A model generated the notes under the pieces. That model searched no databases and had not been told where the DNA came from. It saw only the letters and a program-made list of their open reading frames with translations. From Marinomonas fungiae (GTDB lineage: Bacteria > Pseudomonadota > Gammaproteobacteria > Pseudomonadales > Marinomonadaceae): DNA of 64,000 nt. A program made the translations under genes and the position numbers. Positions 55,910 to 64,000 of the stretch are shown piece after piece. Every line of letters starts with the position of its first letter. Position 1 is the stretch's first letter. Where the stretch lies: the NCBI RefSeq assembly GCF_001418205.1, contig NZ_LIQF01000015.1:19511-83510 (forward strand). Direction: 5' to 3'.

Positions 55910-57139
55910 ATGAGCAACACTTCTTTAGAAAAAGCAAAAATCAAAATTTTGTTACTAGAAGGCGTGCATCAATCTGCTATTGAGGCGTTGAATGCCGCTG
56001 GTTACGAAAACATTGAATTCCACAAAACCGCTTTGGCGGAAGACGAGCTAATCGAAAAGATTGCCGATGCGCACTTCATTGGTATTCGTTCCCGTACTCA
56101 ACTGACAGCGAAAGTGCTAGAGCATGCGAATAAGCTTGTCGCAATCGGTTGCTTCTGCATCGGCACCAACCAAGTTGACTTAGACGCGGCATCGAACAAG
56201 GGTATTGTTGTCTTCAACGCTCCTTTCTCCAACACACGCAGTGTTGCCGAGTTAGTGTTGGGCGAAATGATTCTATTGTTGCGCGGCATCCCAGAGAAAA
56301 ATGCTGTCTGCCATCGCGGTGGTTGGATGAAGTCTGCGGTAGGTTCTTTCGAAACTCGTGGTAAGCGTCTTGGTATCGTTGGTTATGGCAGTATCGGTAC
56401 TCAGTTGAGCGTTTTAGCGGAATCACTGGGTATGGACGTTTGCTTCTACGACATCATTACCAAGCTGCCATTAGGTAATGCACGTCAAGTGAAGTCACTA
56501 GAAGAGCTACTGTCAACTTGTGACGTAATCACACTGCATGTGCCAGAAACAGCTAGCACTAAGATGATGATTGGCGCAGAAGAGATTGCTCAGATTAAAA
56601 AAGGTGCAATTTTCCTAAATGCTTCTCGCGGTACAGTTGTTGATCTTGAGGCATTAGCCGAGTCGATCAAAGCGGGCAACATCGCGGGTGCCGCAATCGA
56701 TGTATTCCCTGTTGAACCAAAAGGCAATGCCGAAGAGTTCGTATCACCACTTCGTGGTCTAGACAATGTGATCTTGACGCCACACGTTGGCGGTTCGACC
56801 ATGGAAGCTCAGGAAAACATCGGTGTTGAAGTCGCTGTAAAACTGATCCAATACTCTGATATCGGTACGACGACGGCAGCGGTTAACTTCCCTGAAGTGG
56901 CATTGCCTGCTCAAGCGGACAAACACCGCATCCTACACATCCATGAAAACCGTCCAGGCGTGTTGTCTAAGATCAACGCGATTTTCTCTGACAACAACAT
57001 TAACATCTCGGGTCAGTTCCTACGTACGACCGAAAAGATCGGCTACATGGTCATGGAAGTCGATGCAGAAATGGGTGAGATTGCGCTAGAGAAAGTGAAA
57101 GAAGTAGACGGCACTATTAAAGCTCGTGTTTTGTTCTAA
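55910..57139 (+). CDS. serA: D-3-phosphoglycerate dehydrogenase
   Basis: A 409-residue NAD-dependent enzyme for the first step of serine synthesis, nearly the E. coli length (410). The Rossmann motif is GIVGYGSIGTQLSVLA, ASRGTVVDLEAL and TPHVGGSTMEAQENIG carry the catalytic region, and a C-terminal ACT domain (about 338-409, IHENRPGVLSKINAIF) is the likely serine feedback site. ATG 55910 agrees with the family start MSNTSLEK; the longer frame to 55859 is rejected. It stands alone with a strong terminator. Confidence 0.97.
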   Translation: MSNTSLEKAKIKILLLEGVHQSAIEALNAAGYENIEFHKTALAEDELIEKIADAHFIGIRSRTQLTAKVLEHANKLVAIGCFCIGTNQVDLDAASNKGIVVFNAPFSNTRSVAELVLGEMILLLRGIPEKNAVCHRGGWMKSAVGSFETRGKRLGIVGYGSIGTQLSVLAESLGMDVCFYDIITKLPLGNARQVKSLEELLSTCDVITLHVPETASTKMMIGAEEIAQIKKGAIFLNASRGTVVDLEALAESIKAGNIAGAAIDVFPVEPKGNAEEFVSPLRGLDNVILTPHVGGSTMEAQENIGVEVAVKLIQYSDIGTTTAAVNFPEVALPAQADKHRILHIHENRPGVLSKINAIFSDNNINISGQFLRTTEKIGYMVMEVDAEMGEIALEKVKEVDGTIKARVLF

Positions 57140-57161
57140 GCAAGCTTTTCGCTAGTCATAA

Positions 57162-57197
57162 AAAAAGCCAGTGTGACCCCCATCGCACTGGCTTTTT
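57162..57197. terminator. Bidirectional terminator between serA and the chemoreceptor gene
   Basis: AAAAAGCCAGTG and CACTGGCTTTTT form a 12-bp stem around a 12-base loop, between two convergent genes, with A and T runs on both sides. Confidence 0.9.
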
Positions 57198-57225
57198 AGT
57201 GTCCCGATGCCTAGGTATACAGTGC

Positions 57226-59199
57226 TTAACTGGAGCGAATACCCAAGGTAGTGGTGATATCGTCGATTTTCTGACGTACATTGCTAGTCATTTGCGCTAG
57301 GAAGCGCTCTGATTCATCAGCCTGTGAGCGAACTCTTTCCACCGTTTCGGTTAATAGGCTTACACTTCGTTTCTGATCTTCGGCGTACCCTGATGCTTTG
57401 CGAGACAAGACCGTTGATTGATGCGATTTCTCTTGTACTTCCTGTGCTGACTGCCCGAGTTCTAGTGTCAAGGTTCGTTGCTCAGACGAAGCGGACTCAA
57501 TGAGCTCTAGGTTCTTGCGTAAGTTTGACGTAGAAGTGGTCAGAGAGTTGAAGATCGAGGTTATTTCTTCTAATGAATGCTGCGTGCGACCGGAAAGCGT
57601 ACGTACCTCATCTGCCACGACCGCAAAGCCTCGCCCCGTTTCGCCTGCTCGTGCGGCTTCGATGGCGGCGTTTAAGGCAAGCAAATTGGTTTGTTCTGCG
57701 ATGTCACGAATGCCGCTGACAATGGAGTTGGCACTCGAAACCGAGTTTTCTAAGCTTTTCAAGGCATCCTTACTGTTATGTAGGCGTTCAACCGTGGTCT
57801 GATTGGCTTGTTCAAGGGTTGAAACTTGTTTTGAGCTCAGTGCCATGGCTTCGCTGGTGTCGTGTGCGTAGCTTTCTACTTCTTTGGCGCGCACTTCCGC
57901 TTTGTTGGCTAGCGTATCGACATGTGCTGCTTGTTCAACGGTTTGCTCAAGCGCTTCTTTAGAGGCCACACTTAAATCATGTACTTGGCCAAAGGCATTC
58001 AGCATCTCATTAAGTGAGCTTGAAATATTCTTTAGCTCGGTATCACGTTGGGTGCGCTGAACTGCAATTTGTTCCAAGTAGCGGTTTAGGTAACGAGCGA
58101 CATCGGTCAGTTCGTTTTTATTGTTTTTAACGGACAGCTGATGAATGTTGTCACTTTCAACTAAGGCTTTTACTGCGTCATATAGATCACGTGCGCTGTT
58201 GACCACAATACGACTTTGAAATAGATGTGTTGTGATGGTTGTCAGCACCATAATTAAGACGAAGGAACCGAAAGCGATCAGCGTATTGCGCTCTGATGCA
58301 GCGGTAGACGCCTTGATTGTTTCTGTGCCTTTATTCAATTCTTGGCTTAATTGCTCAATAAGCTTGCGGACACTCGTTTTTGCCGAGGCGGCTTGCTCTA
58401 GAACAGATAAGCTGTTTTCAACATCTTTGATGTAACGATTTGCCCAAGTGTTGAGCTCATTTTTTGTCTCTTCAAATGCATCACTCGCCGCTTCACTTTT
58501 ATCCTCGCTCCCCCATCCCATCAAGGCAGATAAGTCATTAGAGTCTGTTTGACTTGATTCGCTGTTGTTTTGCCAAGCAGGGAGAGCGTTAAAGGCTTGA
58601 ACTTCAGCGATCAAATGTTTGTTGGCGCTTTGGAGTAGGTCTCGATTGGCTGGCGTTTGGCTGTTTAGGAAATCATTTGATGCTTGTTGTAGTAGTGCCA
58701 GTGCTGCGTACATATTGCCTTGAGCCTTTAAATAATCGGCGAGCAGATCATTGCTGACATCCGTTGCAGAATTCAGCGTTTGGTTTAAATAGTCCAACGA
58801 TAACAACATTTGTCGAGCATTGTTTTCGACTAGCGCATAAGGATTACCTGATAGCTTGCCTGCTGCGCGCACGTCAGATTGCAGATTGGCTAAGACCGCA
58901 TCTAAGCGTTCATTAAGAGAGGTCCGCAACGTAGTTGGCAGTGTTTCAAGCATTGGCTTGATCTGCCCGGTGATGAAAGTTTCCGCATCTTGTAATTGAG
59001 AGGTTTCGCCAGAGGAAAGGTAGCCTTCAATACGTTGCTCAAGTTGAATGGCTGACGCTTGCCATACTTGGTTAAAGGCGTCGCTTTGCTCAAATGCTGC
59101 ACGGTATTGTTGCGTACTCCAGAGTAGCAATGCCGCGAGAGCGGCCGCGATCACTAAATAGCTGAATGTGGTAGCACGAGTTACATGGGAGATTTTCAA
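57226..59199 (-). CDS. Methyl-accepting chemotaxis protein with TTG start
   Basis: A 657-residue chemoreceptor. Membrane segments at about 13-30 and 305-325 flank a large, helix-rich, Gln/Asn/Ser-rich periplasmic sensor. The cytoplasmic hairpin contains [20 protein letters not shown] followed by [16 protein letters not shown]. No C-terminal receptor pentapeptide is seen. The start appears to be TTG at 59199, since AGCGGA lies just upstream and no in-frame ATG precedes the first membrane segment. It is divergent from the polyamine-type ABC operon and shares its 316-base control region; a link between the two is speculative. Confidence 0.9.
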   Translation of the reverse strand: MKISHVTRATTFSYLVIAAALAALLLWSTQQYRAAFEQSDAFNQVWQASAIQLEQRIEGYLSSGETSQLQDAETFITGQIKPMLETLPTTLRTSLNERLDAVLANLQSDVRAAGKLSGNPYALVENNARQMLLSLDYLNQTLNSATDVSNDLLADYLKAQGNMYAALALLQQASNDFLNSQTPANRDLLQSANKHLIAEVQAFNALPAWQNNSESSQTDSNDLSALMGWGSEDKSEAASDAFEETKNELNTWANRYIKDVENSLSVLEQAASAKTSVRKLIEQLSQELNKGTETIKASTAASERNTLIAFGSFVLIMVLTTITTHLFQSRIVVNSARDLYDAVKALVESDNIHQLSVKNNKNELTDVARYLNRYLEQIAVQRTQRDTELKNISSSLNEMLNAFGQVHDLSVASKEALEQTVEQAAHVDTLANKAEVRAKEVESYAHDTSEAMALSSKQVSTLEQANQTTVERLHNSKDALKSLENSVSSANSIVSGIRDIAEQTNLLALNAAIEAARAGETGRGFAVVADEVRTLSGRTQHSLEEITSIFNSLTTSTSNLRKNLELIESASSEQRTLTLELGQSAQEVQEKSHQSTVLSRKASGYAEDQKRSVSLLTETVERVRSQADESERFLAQMTSNVRQKIDDITTTLGIRSS

Positions 59200-59339
59200 G
59201 GTCCGCTCACTTTATGTTGGCTAGAGTGGTTTCGTTGCGGCTTACTTTATTATGAAAATATGACGGTTTTGTTTCTGGGTGTACTGATGTTGTGATTTGT
59301 AACCAAAATGACGTTGAAATGTAACAGGCAGATGATCAT

Positions 59340-59371
59340 GTTCAGAAATGAACAATGGTCAAAGTTGACCA
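59340..59371. promoter_or_regulatory. Two adjacent palindromes upstream of the polyamine-type ABC operon
   Basis: GTTCA-GAAA-TGAAC (59340-59353) is followed after two bases by TGGTCAA-AG-TTGACCA (59356-59371). The second resembles the TGGTN3-6ACCA operators of FadR/GntR-type repressors. Both lie just upstream of the promoter at 59388-59416, within the 316-base gap 59200-59515, in which no gene is seen. Confidence 0.5.
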
Positions 59372-59387
59372 AATGTTTCATTTTAAA

Positions 59388-59416
59388 TTGACTGGACATT
59401 TTTTAGTCACTAAATT
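59388..59416 (+). promoter_or_regulatory. Promoter of the polyamine-type ABC operon
   Basis: TTGACT (59388-59393), a 17-base spacer and TAAATT (59411-59416), about 100 bases before the first ATG. The long leader shows no clear structure. Confidence 0.5.
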
Positions 59417-59515
59417 GTCATCTTTGCTGCTTAATAATTAAACGTATAGTTAACAAAAATTGCAGCATTCGTAATTCAATGAAGTGCGAATATCACAAGG
59501 ATACAAGGAGTCATC

Positions 59516-60628
59516 ATGTCAATTTCTCGTCGTCAGTTTATCAAGGGCGCATCGCTCGCAGGTGCGGTCGCAGCAACCCCGTTCTCAATCAGCCAAGCCG
59601 TCGCTGCCAATAAAGAGCTCAAAATCTATGCTTGGGCAGGTTACATAACCGATGAAATGCTTTCAGACTTCAAAGCGAAGACTGGAATTAACGCCACCTT
59701 CACGCCATACGGTACTAATGATGAGTTGATGAACTCACTACGTGCGACGGATGGTACAGGCTTTGACATTATCATGCCGACAGTAGACCGAGTGCCTGGC
59801 TACGTGGATTACGATCTGGTTCAGCCTTTGGACACGACACGTATTAAATGGGATGGCTGTCTTGATAGTGCCATGTCTGGTTCCGAAGTGGGTGGTGTTG
59901 TAAACGGTAAACGGTACTTTGCACCATCGGACTGGGGGACGGAGGCAATTGCTTACAATAAAGAGCAGGCCAGCGTTGATCCTAAAAATCTCAGCTTTGG
60001 CGATCTGTGGAAGCCTGAGCATGCGGGTGGTGTCACGGTACGTGGGCACTCTGCGTTGGTTGGTTTGGGATTATGGCTAGAAAAGATGGGCAAGCTGCCA
60101 TTTCCTCTGTTGGACTCGTACAAAAATGAAAAAGCCATGCGTGCGAACTTTGATGTGATTTTAAAAGAAGCCATTCAGCACAAAGATATGATTGCGCAGT
60201 TCTGGTCAACAGAAAATGAAGCGCAGGGAGCTTTCCGCACCAATGGCGCAATCATTGGCCAAACTTGGGATAGTACGGCATTCAAACTTGCCGAAGAAGG
60301 CGAGCCGATTGCCTACGGTGCGCCGAAAGAAGGCGCTTTGGCATGGATGGAAGGCTTCGTTATTCCTAAGAATGCTAATAACGTTGATGCGGTGTATGAG
60401 TTTATTAACTGGTACTACACCCCTGAAGCAGGCGCAATGTTTGTCAAAGCGACAGGTTACAACTCGACCGCTAAAGGGGCATCGGACTTGCTTCCTCAAG
60501 CAACAAAAGACTTCTTTAACAGCTCTTATTCGCAAGAGGATCTAGCTAACCTTTGGTGGTGGCCGATCCAAGAACCATGGTATGTGGCGTTGCGTAACGA
60601 GTATCAAGATCGTTATTTGTCAGCGTAA
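59516..60628 (+). CDS. Polyamine-type ABC transporter binding protein, Tat-exported
   Basis: A 370-residue solute-binding protein of the PotD/PotF family. The N-terminus SRRQFIKGASLAG with a cleavage site near AVAAN is a twin-arginine signal, so it is probably exported folded. The mature protein opens LKIYAWAGYITDEML and has GFDIIMPTVDR and APSDWGTEAIAYNK, family landmarks. Putrescine or spermidine is the likely ligand, though other organic amines are possible. AAGGAG lies five bases before the ATG. A terminator-like hairpin separates it from the ATPase gene. Confidence 0.9.
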   Translation: MSISRRQFIKGASLAGAVAATPFSISQAVAANKELKIYAWAGYITDEMLSDFKAKTGINATFTPYGTNDELMNSLRATDGTGFDIIMPTVDRVPGYVDYDLVQPLDTTRIKWDGCLDSAMSGSEVGGVVNGKRYFAPSDWGTEAIAYNKEQASVDPKNLSFGDLWKPEHAGGVTVRGHSALVGLGLWLEKMGKLPFPLLDSYKNEKAMRANFDVILKEAIQHKDMIAQFWSTENEAQGAFRTNGAIIGQTWDSTAFKLAEEGEPIAYGAPKEGALAWMEGFVIPKNANNVDAVYEFINWYYTPEAGAMFVKATGYNSTAKGASDLLPQATKDFFNSSYSQEDLANLWWWPIQEPWYVALRNEYQDRYLSA

Positions 60629-60650
60629 TACTCGATTGGGTCTTTAAGAA

Positions 60651-60677
60651 GCCTGCTGGTTTTCCAGCGGGCTTTTT
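60651..60677 (+). terminator. Hairpin with T run behind the binding-protein gene
   Basis: GCCTGCTGG, loop TTTT, CCAGCGGGC (one G-T pair), then five T. It probably attenuates transcription into the ATPase and permease genes, leaving the binding protein in excess. Confidence 0.8.
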
Positions 60678-60715
60678 GTCTTTGAAAACTATAACGAATA
60701 AATGCGAGAGGGCTT

Positions 60716-61795
60716 ATGGACAGCAGTGTTCATCTAGACAATGTTGTTATGCGCTTTGGGGATTTTACCGCAGTGCAGCAAATGGATTTAAAAATCGAAT
60801 CGGGAGAGTTTTTTAGTTTCCTAGGGCCGTCAGGCTGTGGCAAGACCACCATCTTAAATATGGTGAGTGGCTTTCTTGAACCAAGTGAAGGTGTGGTGCG
60901 CATTGGCGGCCAAGATATGAAAGGCGTGCCTGCTAATAAGCGACCGACCTCCATGATTTTTCAGAACCTGGCACTTTTCCCTCTAATGAGCGTGGCTGAA
61001 AACATCGAATTTGGCTTAGAAGTGCGGGGAGTATCCAGGGCAGAGCGTAAGAAGGTTTCGGACCGATTACTTGAATTGGTAGCGCTTGAAGGCAGTGGTA
61101 ATAAAAAAGTTTCTGAGCTTTCTGGGGGGCAAAAACAACGTATTGCGATTGCTCGCGCGTTAGCCGTTGAGCCGCAGGTGCTTCTACTAGATGAGCCATT
61201 GTCAGCATTGGATTTAAAACTGCGCCAACATATGCGTACCGAATTGAAAGAAATTCAGCGTAAGACAGGCATCACTTTTATCTACATCACCCACGATCAG
61301 GGTGAAGCGCTCACGATGTCAGATCGAGTAGCAGTGATGTCTGCTGGCAAGTTGCAGCAAGTTGCCGATCCTATTTCTCTATATCAAAGTCCTCACACCC
61401 CTTTTGTGGCATCCTTTGTTGGAGAAAACAATACAATTTCAGGAAAAGTAATAGAGTGTCGTGCTGGTGAAGCGGTTATTGATGCTGGTCTGTTGGGCCA
61501 GTTCGCAGGACGAGTGCTCAATCCTATCGAAGTAGGAACGCAAGCAACGTTGTTTATTCGTCCGGAATCATTACAGCTTGGACAGGGAGCGGATTTTGAA
61601 TTAGTCACTACGTTGTCTGAAGTGAATTTTGAAGGCTCTTATCTCACACTGAGTAGTCAGGCTGGCGAGACGCCTCTGAATATCCAACTGCGAGCGAACC
61701 AGTATCAAGAGGATATGGTCGCAGGACGCCATCAAATCCTATCTTTCCGTGCTCAAGATGCCATTATTATGGCTGGGGAGGCGGATGATGTTTAA
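60716..61795 (+). CDS. Polyamine-type ABC transporter ATPase (PotA family)
   Basis: A 359-residue ATPase. Walker A is GPSGCGKTT, the Q-loop is MIFQNLALFP, the signature is LSGGQKQRIAIARAL, Walker B is LLLDEPLSALDLKLR, and the switch His is in YITHDQGEAL. The C-terminal TOBE domain (IRPESLQLG) is as in PotA. It energises import through the two permeases encoded next. Its stop codon overlaps the first permease gene by 8 bases. Confidence 0.93.
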   Translation: MDSSVHLDNVVMRFGDFTAVQQMDLKIESGEFFSFLGPSGCGKTTILNMVSGFLEPSEGVVRIGGQDMKGVPANKRPTSMIFQNLALFPLMSVAENIEFGLEVRGVSRAERKKVSDRLLELVALEGSGNKKVSELSGGQKQRIAIARALAVEPQVLLLDEPLSALDLKLRQHMRTELKEIQRKTGITFIYITHDQGEALTMSDRVAVMSAGKLQQVADPISLYQSPHTPFVASFVGENNTISGKVIECRAGEAVIDAGLLGQFAGRVLNPIEVGTQATLFIRPESLQLGQGADFELVTTLSEVNFEGSYLTLSSQAGETPLNIQLRANQYQEDMVAGRHQILSFRAQDAIIMAGEADDV

Positions 61796-62675
61796 CCAAC
61801 TTAAAGCTCGCTTTGGTGGGCCTTTATCGGTTGGCATCATGGCACTTATTGCAGTGTGGTTGATTGGTATGGTGATTTTGCCTCAGCTGTTAATGGTCGA
61901 TTACTCATTTAAGCCCAATTTATTGCCGAGTGAAGTGGGTGGCTTGAAAGACCAGTATACGCTTGATAACTATGCGACGCTGTTTGGTAACAGTATTCAC
62001 TTATCGATTTTCTTTAAGACCATTTGGTCGAGTGTGTTAGTGACCACGCTAACCCTGTTCGTCAGTTACCCCCTTGCTTTTTATCTTGCTAAGGTGGCAA
62101 CGCCAAAGCAGGCGGCTTTATGTTTGCTGTTGCTGATTATTCCCTTCTGGATCAATGAAATCCTACGAACCTTCTCTTGGTACATTATCCTCGCTTACAA
62201 GGGGCCATTAAATGCCTTGTTACTAGGGCTTGGCTTGATTGATCGGCCTGTTCGGTTCTTATCGGGTGATGGGGGGGTGCTCATCGGTATGGTTTATGCG
62301 TATATCTTGTTCATGATCTTCCCGATTTATAACGCGATTGACAGCCTTGATAGCAATCAAGTCAAAGCCGCCCGAAATTTAGGTGCTGGGTGGGTTCGTA
62401 CTCATTACCGCATCATCATTCCTCATGCAAAACCAGGTATCGCAACGGGTTGTATTATGACCTTTATGCTCGCGGCAGGAAGCTATGCGGTTCCTGCATT
62501 GCTTGGCTCTCCAGGTAGTCGATGGTTTACGCAAATCATCTATAACTGGTTCTTTGAAGGCGGGGATTGGAATCAAGGTGCAGCTTATGCCTTCTTATTG
62601 TTGATTATTTGCATTGGCTTTATTGGCCTTGTCATGAAAGTGTTTAAGGTTGGCTTGGGAGATATTGCACGATGA
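61788..62675 (+). CDS. Polyamine-type ABC transporter permease (PotB family)
   Basis: A 295-residue inner-membrane permease with six hydrophobic segments and the EAA loop AARNLGAGWVRTHYRIIIP. FWINEILRTFSWYIIL is a hallmark of PotB/PotH. Two ATGs stand in tandem (61785 and 61788); GGGGAGG is six bases before the second, which is preferred. The frame also runs back to 61749 inside the ATPase gene, which is rejected. It overlaps the next gene by 4 bases. Confidence 0.92.
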   Translation: MFNQLKARFGGPLSVGIMALIAVWLIGMVILPQLLMVDYSFKPNLLPSEVGGLKDQYTLDNYATLFGNSIHLSIFFKTIWSSVLVTTLTLFVSYPLAFYLAKVATPKQAALCLLLLIIPFWINEILRTFSWYIILAYKGPLNALLLGLGLIDRPVRFLSGDGGVLIGMVYAYILFMIFPIYNAIDSLDSNQVKAARNLGAGWVRTHYRIIIPHAKPGIATGCIMTFMLAAGSYAVPALLGSPGSRWFTQIIYNWFFEGGDWNQGAAYAFLLLIICIGFIGLVMKVFKVGLGDIAR

Positions 62676-63472
62676 TGAGATCCGAGACGATTTTTAAATA
62701 TGGGGTGCGCTTATACATCGGTGTGTTCTTTTTATATCTATTTACGCCTTTGATCGTTATGGGATTAGCAACCTTTAACGATAGCCGCTTTCCTACGATT
62801 TCACCTTGGCGTGGAGCGACATTAAAGTGGTTTGAGGCGCTGGCTCAAGATGGCGCGATGTGGGAAGCGTTGGCTAATAGCCTTATTGTTGCCTTGGGCG
62901 TTCTGCTTATCGCTGTGCCAATCGGTGTGTGCTGCGCTCTGTTTCTCTCAACTTATCAGGGGCGAGGGAAGACGTTTGTGTATTCGCTGATGATGTCGCC
63001 TTTATTAACCCCTGGTGTCATCGTAGGGATTTCTGCGTTGATCTTCTGGCGTGGCTTAGATGTAAACGGTGGCATTATGCTAACGGTGATTGCACAGACC
63101 ACCTTTATCACTGCATATGTCATGCTGATGGTGTTGGCGCGTTTACAAAGATTTGACCGAACATTGGAGAATGCCGCATTAAGCTTAGGCGCGAATCAAT
63201 GGCAGACATTTAGGCGCATTTTATTGCCATACCTAAAGCCTGCTATTTACTCCGCGGCAGCGATTGCCTTCTTACAGTCATTTGAAAACTACAACACCAC
63301 ACTATTTGTAAAGGGCTACGACACCACCCTAACGGTTTACATTGCATCGAAAGTTAGAACGGGCTTAACGCCAGCTGTAAATGCTTTGGGTTTAGTGTTG
63401 ATTGCGCTTACAGTTGTTTTGGCTGTGGTCTATGAAATAAAACGTCGGCAAGAGCTCAAGCAGTCAGAATAA
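62672..63472 (+). CDS. Polyamine-type ABC transporter permease (PotC family)
   Basis: A 266-residue permease with six hydrophobic segments and the EAA loop NAALSLGANQWQTFRRILLP, followed by FLQSFENYNTTLF, typical of PotC/PotI. The ATG overlaps the stop of the PotB-like gene (ATGATGA), so translation is coupled. It completes the binding protein-ATPase-permease-permease operon. The C-terminal tail is short and basic. Confidence 0.92.
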   Translation: MMRSETIFKYGVRLYIGVFFLYLFTPLIVMGLATFNDSRFPTISPWRGATLKWFEALAQDGAMWEALANSLIVALGVLLIAVPIGVCCALFLSTYQGRGKTFVYSLMMSPLLTPGVIVGISALIFWRGLDVNGGIMLTVIAQTTFITAYVMLMVLARLQRFDRTLENAALSLGANQWQTFRRILLPYLKPAIYSAAAIAFLQSFENYNTTLFVKGYDTTLTVYIASKVRTGLTPAVNALGLVLIALTVVLAVVYEIKRRQELKQSE

Positions 63473-63496
63473 GCTGTTACATCACCTAAAATACAC

Positions 63497-63523
63497 AAAG
63501 ATGGATAAAAAACATCCATCTTT
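63497..63523 (+). terminator. Terminator-like hairpin behind the ABC operon
   Basis: AAAGATGGAT and ATCCATCTTT form a 10-bp stem with loop AAAAAAC. The following sequence is T-rich but interrupted. Confidence 0.7.
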
Positions 63524-63589
63524 GCTTGCCTTTGTTTAAAAAACAAACTAAAACTACATACCCTTTCGGCGAAGATGACGTATAAGTGA

Positions 63590-63645
63590 CTTTTTTATTA
63601 ATTTTTTAAAAAAGTGCTTGCGCTGAAAATTCTGATGCGTATTAT
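63590..63645 (+). promoter_or_regulatory. rRNA operon promoter with UP element
   Basis: TTGCGC (63618-63623), a 16-base spacer and TATTAT (63640-63645), with an A/T tract (about 63590-63615) like an UP element directly upstream. The gap 63473-63874 contains no gene, only this promoter, the terminator before it and the antitermination boxes after it. Confidence 0.7.
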
Positions 63646-63667
63646 ACGCACCCACTGACACGGACAA

Positions 63668-63713
63668 CGCTTCACAACAACGAAGCGGACAACGAGTCAG
63701 ACGCTCTTTAAAA
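63668..63713 (+). promoter_or_regulatory. rRNA antitermination boxB- and boxA-like sites
   Basis: CGCTTC and GAAGCG (63668-63687) form a boxB-like hairpin. CGCTCTTTAAAA (63702-63713) matches the boxA consensus TGCTCTTTAACA. These sites recruit Nus factors to rRNA transcription complexes. Confidence 0.75.
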
Positions 63714-63874
63714 TAGATAATCAGATAATTTGTGTGGGCGCTTGCTGGAGACTTCTCAAAAACTTTGAAGTCTTAAACAAGTGACCATGTCAATTCGCTT
63801 TACGTTCTTTAATCTTCGGGTTGAAGAATATAGTAAAAGTCAGACGTGATTCACGAGTTTGAGCAAACTTTTTT

Positions 63875-64000
63875 AAACTGAAGAGTTTGATCATGGCTCA
63901 GATTGAACGCTGGCGGCAGGCTTAACACATGCAAGTCGAGCGGTAACAGGAATTAGCTTGCTAATTTGCTGACGAGCGGCGGACGGGTGAGTAACGCGTA
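63875..64000 (+). rRNA. rrs: 16S ribosomal RNA, 5' part
   Basis: The first 126 bases of a 16S gene, cut by the window end. AGAGTTTGATCATGGCTCAG is the universal 5' site, followed by CGCTGGCGGCAGGC and AACACATGCAAGTCGAGCGG. The variable region after it looks like Marinomonas from memory. The 5' end is placed by comparison with E. coli (AAATTGAAGAG). Confidence 0.98.

Noticed and set aside
1..64000. CRISPR arrays, insertion sequences or prophage genes
   Set aside because: No regularly spaced repeats, transposase, integrase or phage structural proteins were found on either strand.

Overview
The window reads as a chromosomal segment of a marine gammaproteobacterium of the Oceanospirillales, most probably Marinomonas or a close relative. 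The grounds are gammaproteobacterial gene order (yicC/rph, metX-metW-rdgB-hemW, ftsY-ftsE-ftsX-rpoH, metK/tkt-epd-pgk-fba), a Pseudomonas-type glucose ABC importer, and the first 126 bases of a 16S rRNA gene whose variable stretch resembles Marinomonas. The genus call is from memory, not from a search. Coding density is high, with short gaps and many 4-23 nt overlaps. No transposase, integrase, prophage gene or CRISPR array is visible.

Layout. 1-362: non-coding, with repeated GCCCACC-type motifs at the 3' end of yicC, a known integration hotspot. 363-4086: yicC, rph, a small membrane protein and a secreted 5'-nucleotidase. 4313-5763: AT-rich islet with two tandem paralogous membrane proteins and a glycine-rich protein that looks truncated. 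5791-18911: sugar region, with the gtsABCD importer, a histidine kinase/receiver/GGDEF-EAL cassette, a GtrS/GltR-like two-component pair, a fructokinase and a GH13 alpha-glucosidase. 18926-23916: DnaQ-like exonuclease, cNMP/CBS/nucleotidyltransferase protein, a TMEM165-type Mn exporter behind a yybP-ykoY Mn2+ riboswitch, and a BCCT transporter. 24196-32191: hemW, rdgB, DUF4426, metW, metX, a chemoreceptor, rsmD and an M16-like protein. 32371-36389: ftsY, ftsE, ftsX, rpoH. 36634-42416: TonB-like protein, gshB, tolC, rsmE, metK. 42780-48413: tkt, epd, pgk, fba, then tRNA-Leu(UAG).

48678-54050 is the most unusual part: a LuxP-like periplasmic binding protein overlaps a LuxQ-shaped 853-aa membrane protein that has lost every visible kinase and phosphoacceptor motif. 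Directly behind lie mtnN (the SAH/MTA nucleosidase that feeds AI-2 synthesis) and a predicted outer-membrane protein. After that come trmA, a low-complexity protein, serA, a second chemoreceptor, a polyamine-type ABC operon with a twin-arginine-exported binding protein, and the promoter, antitermination boxes and 5' end of an rRNA operon.

Functional threads: import, sensing and hydrolysis of glucosides feeding central carbon metabolism (tkt, epd, pgk, fba); methionine/SAM metabolism (metX, metW, metK, mtnN); and signalling through two two-component sets, c-di-GMP, two chemoreceptors and the LuxPQ-like pair. Three leader or intergenic RNAs deserve attention: the Mn2+ riboswitch, a metK leader with two mutually exclusive hairpins, and a multi-helix element between pgk and fba.
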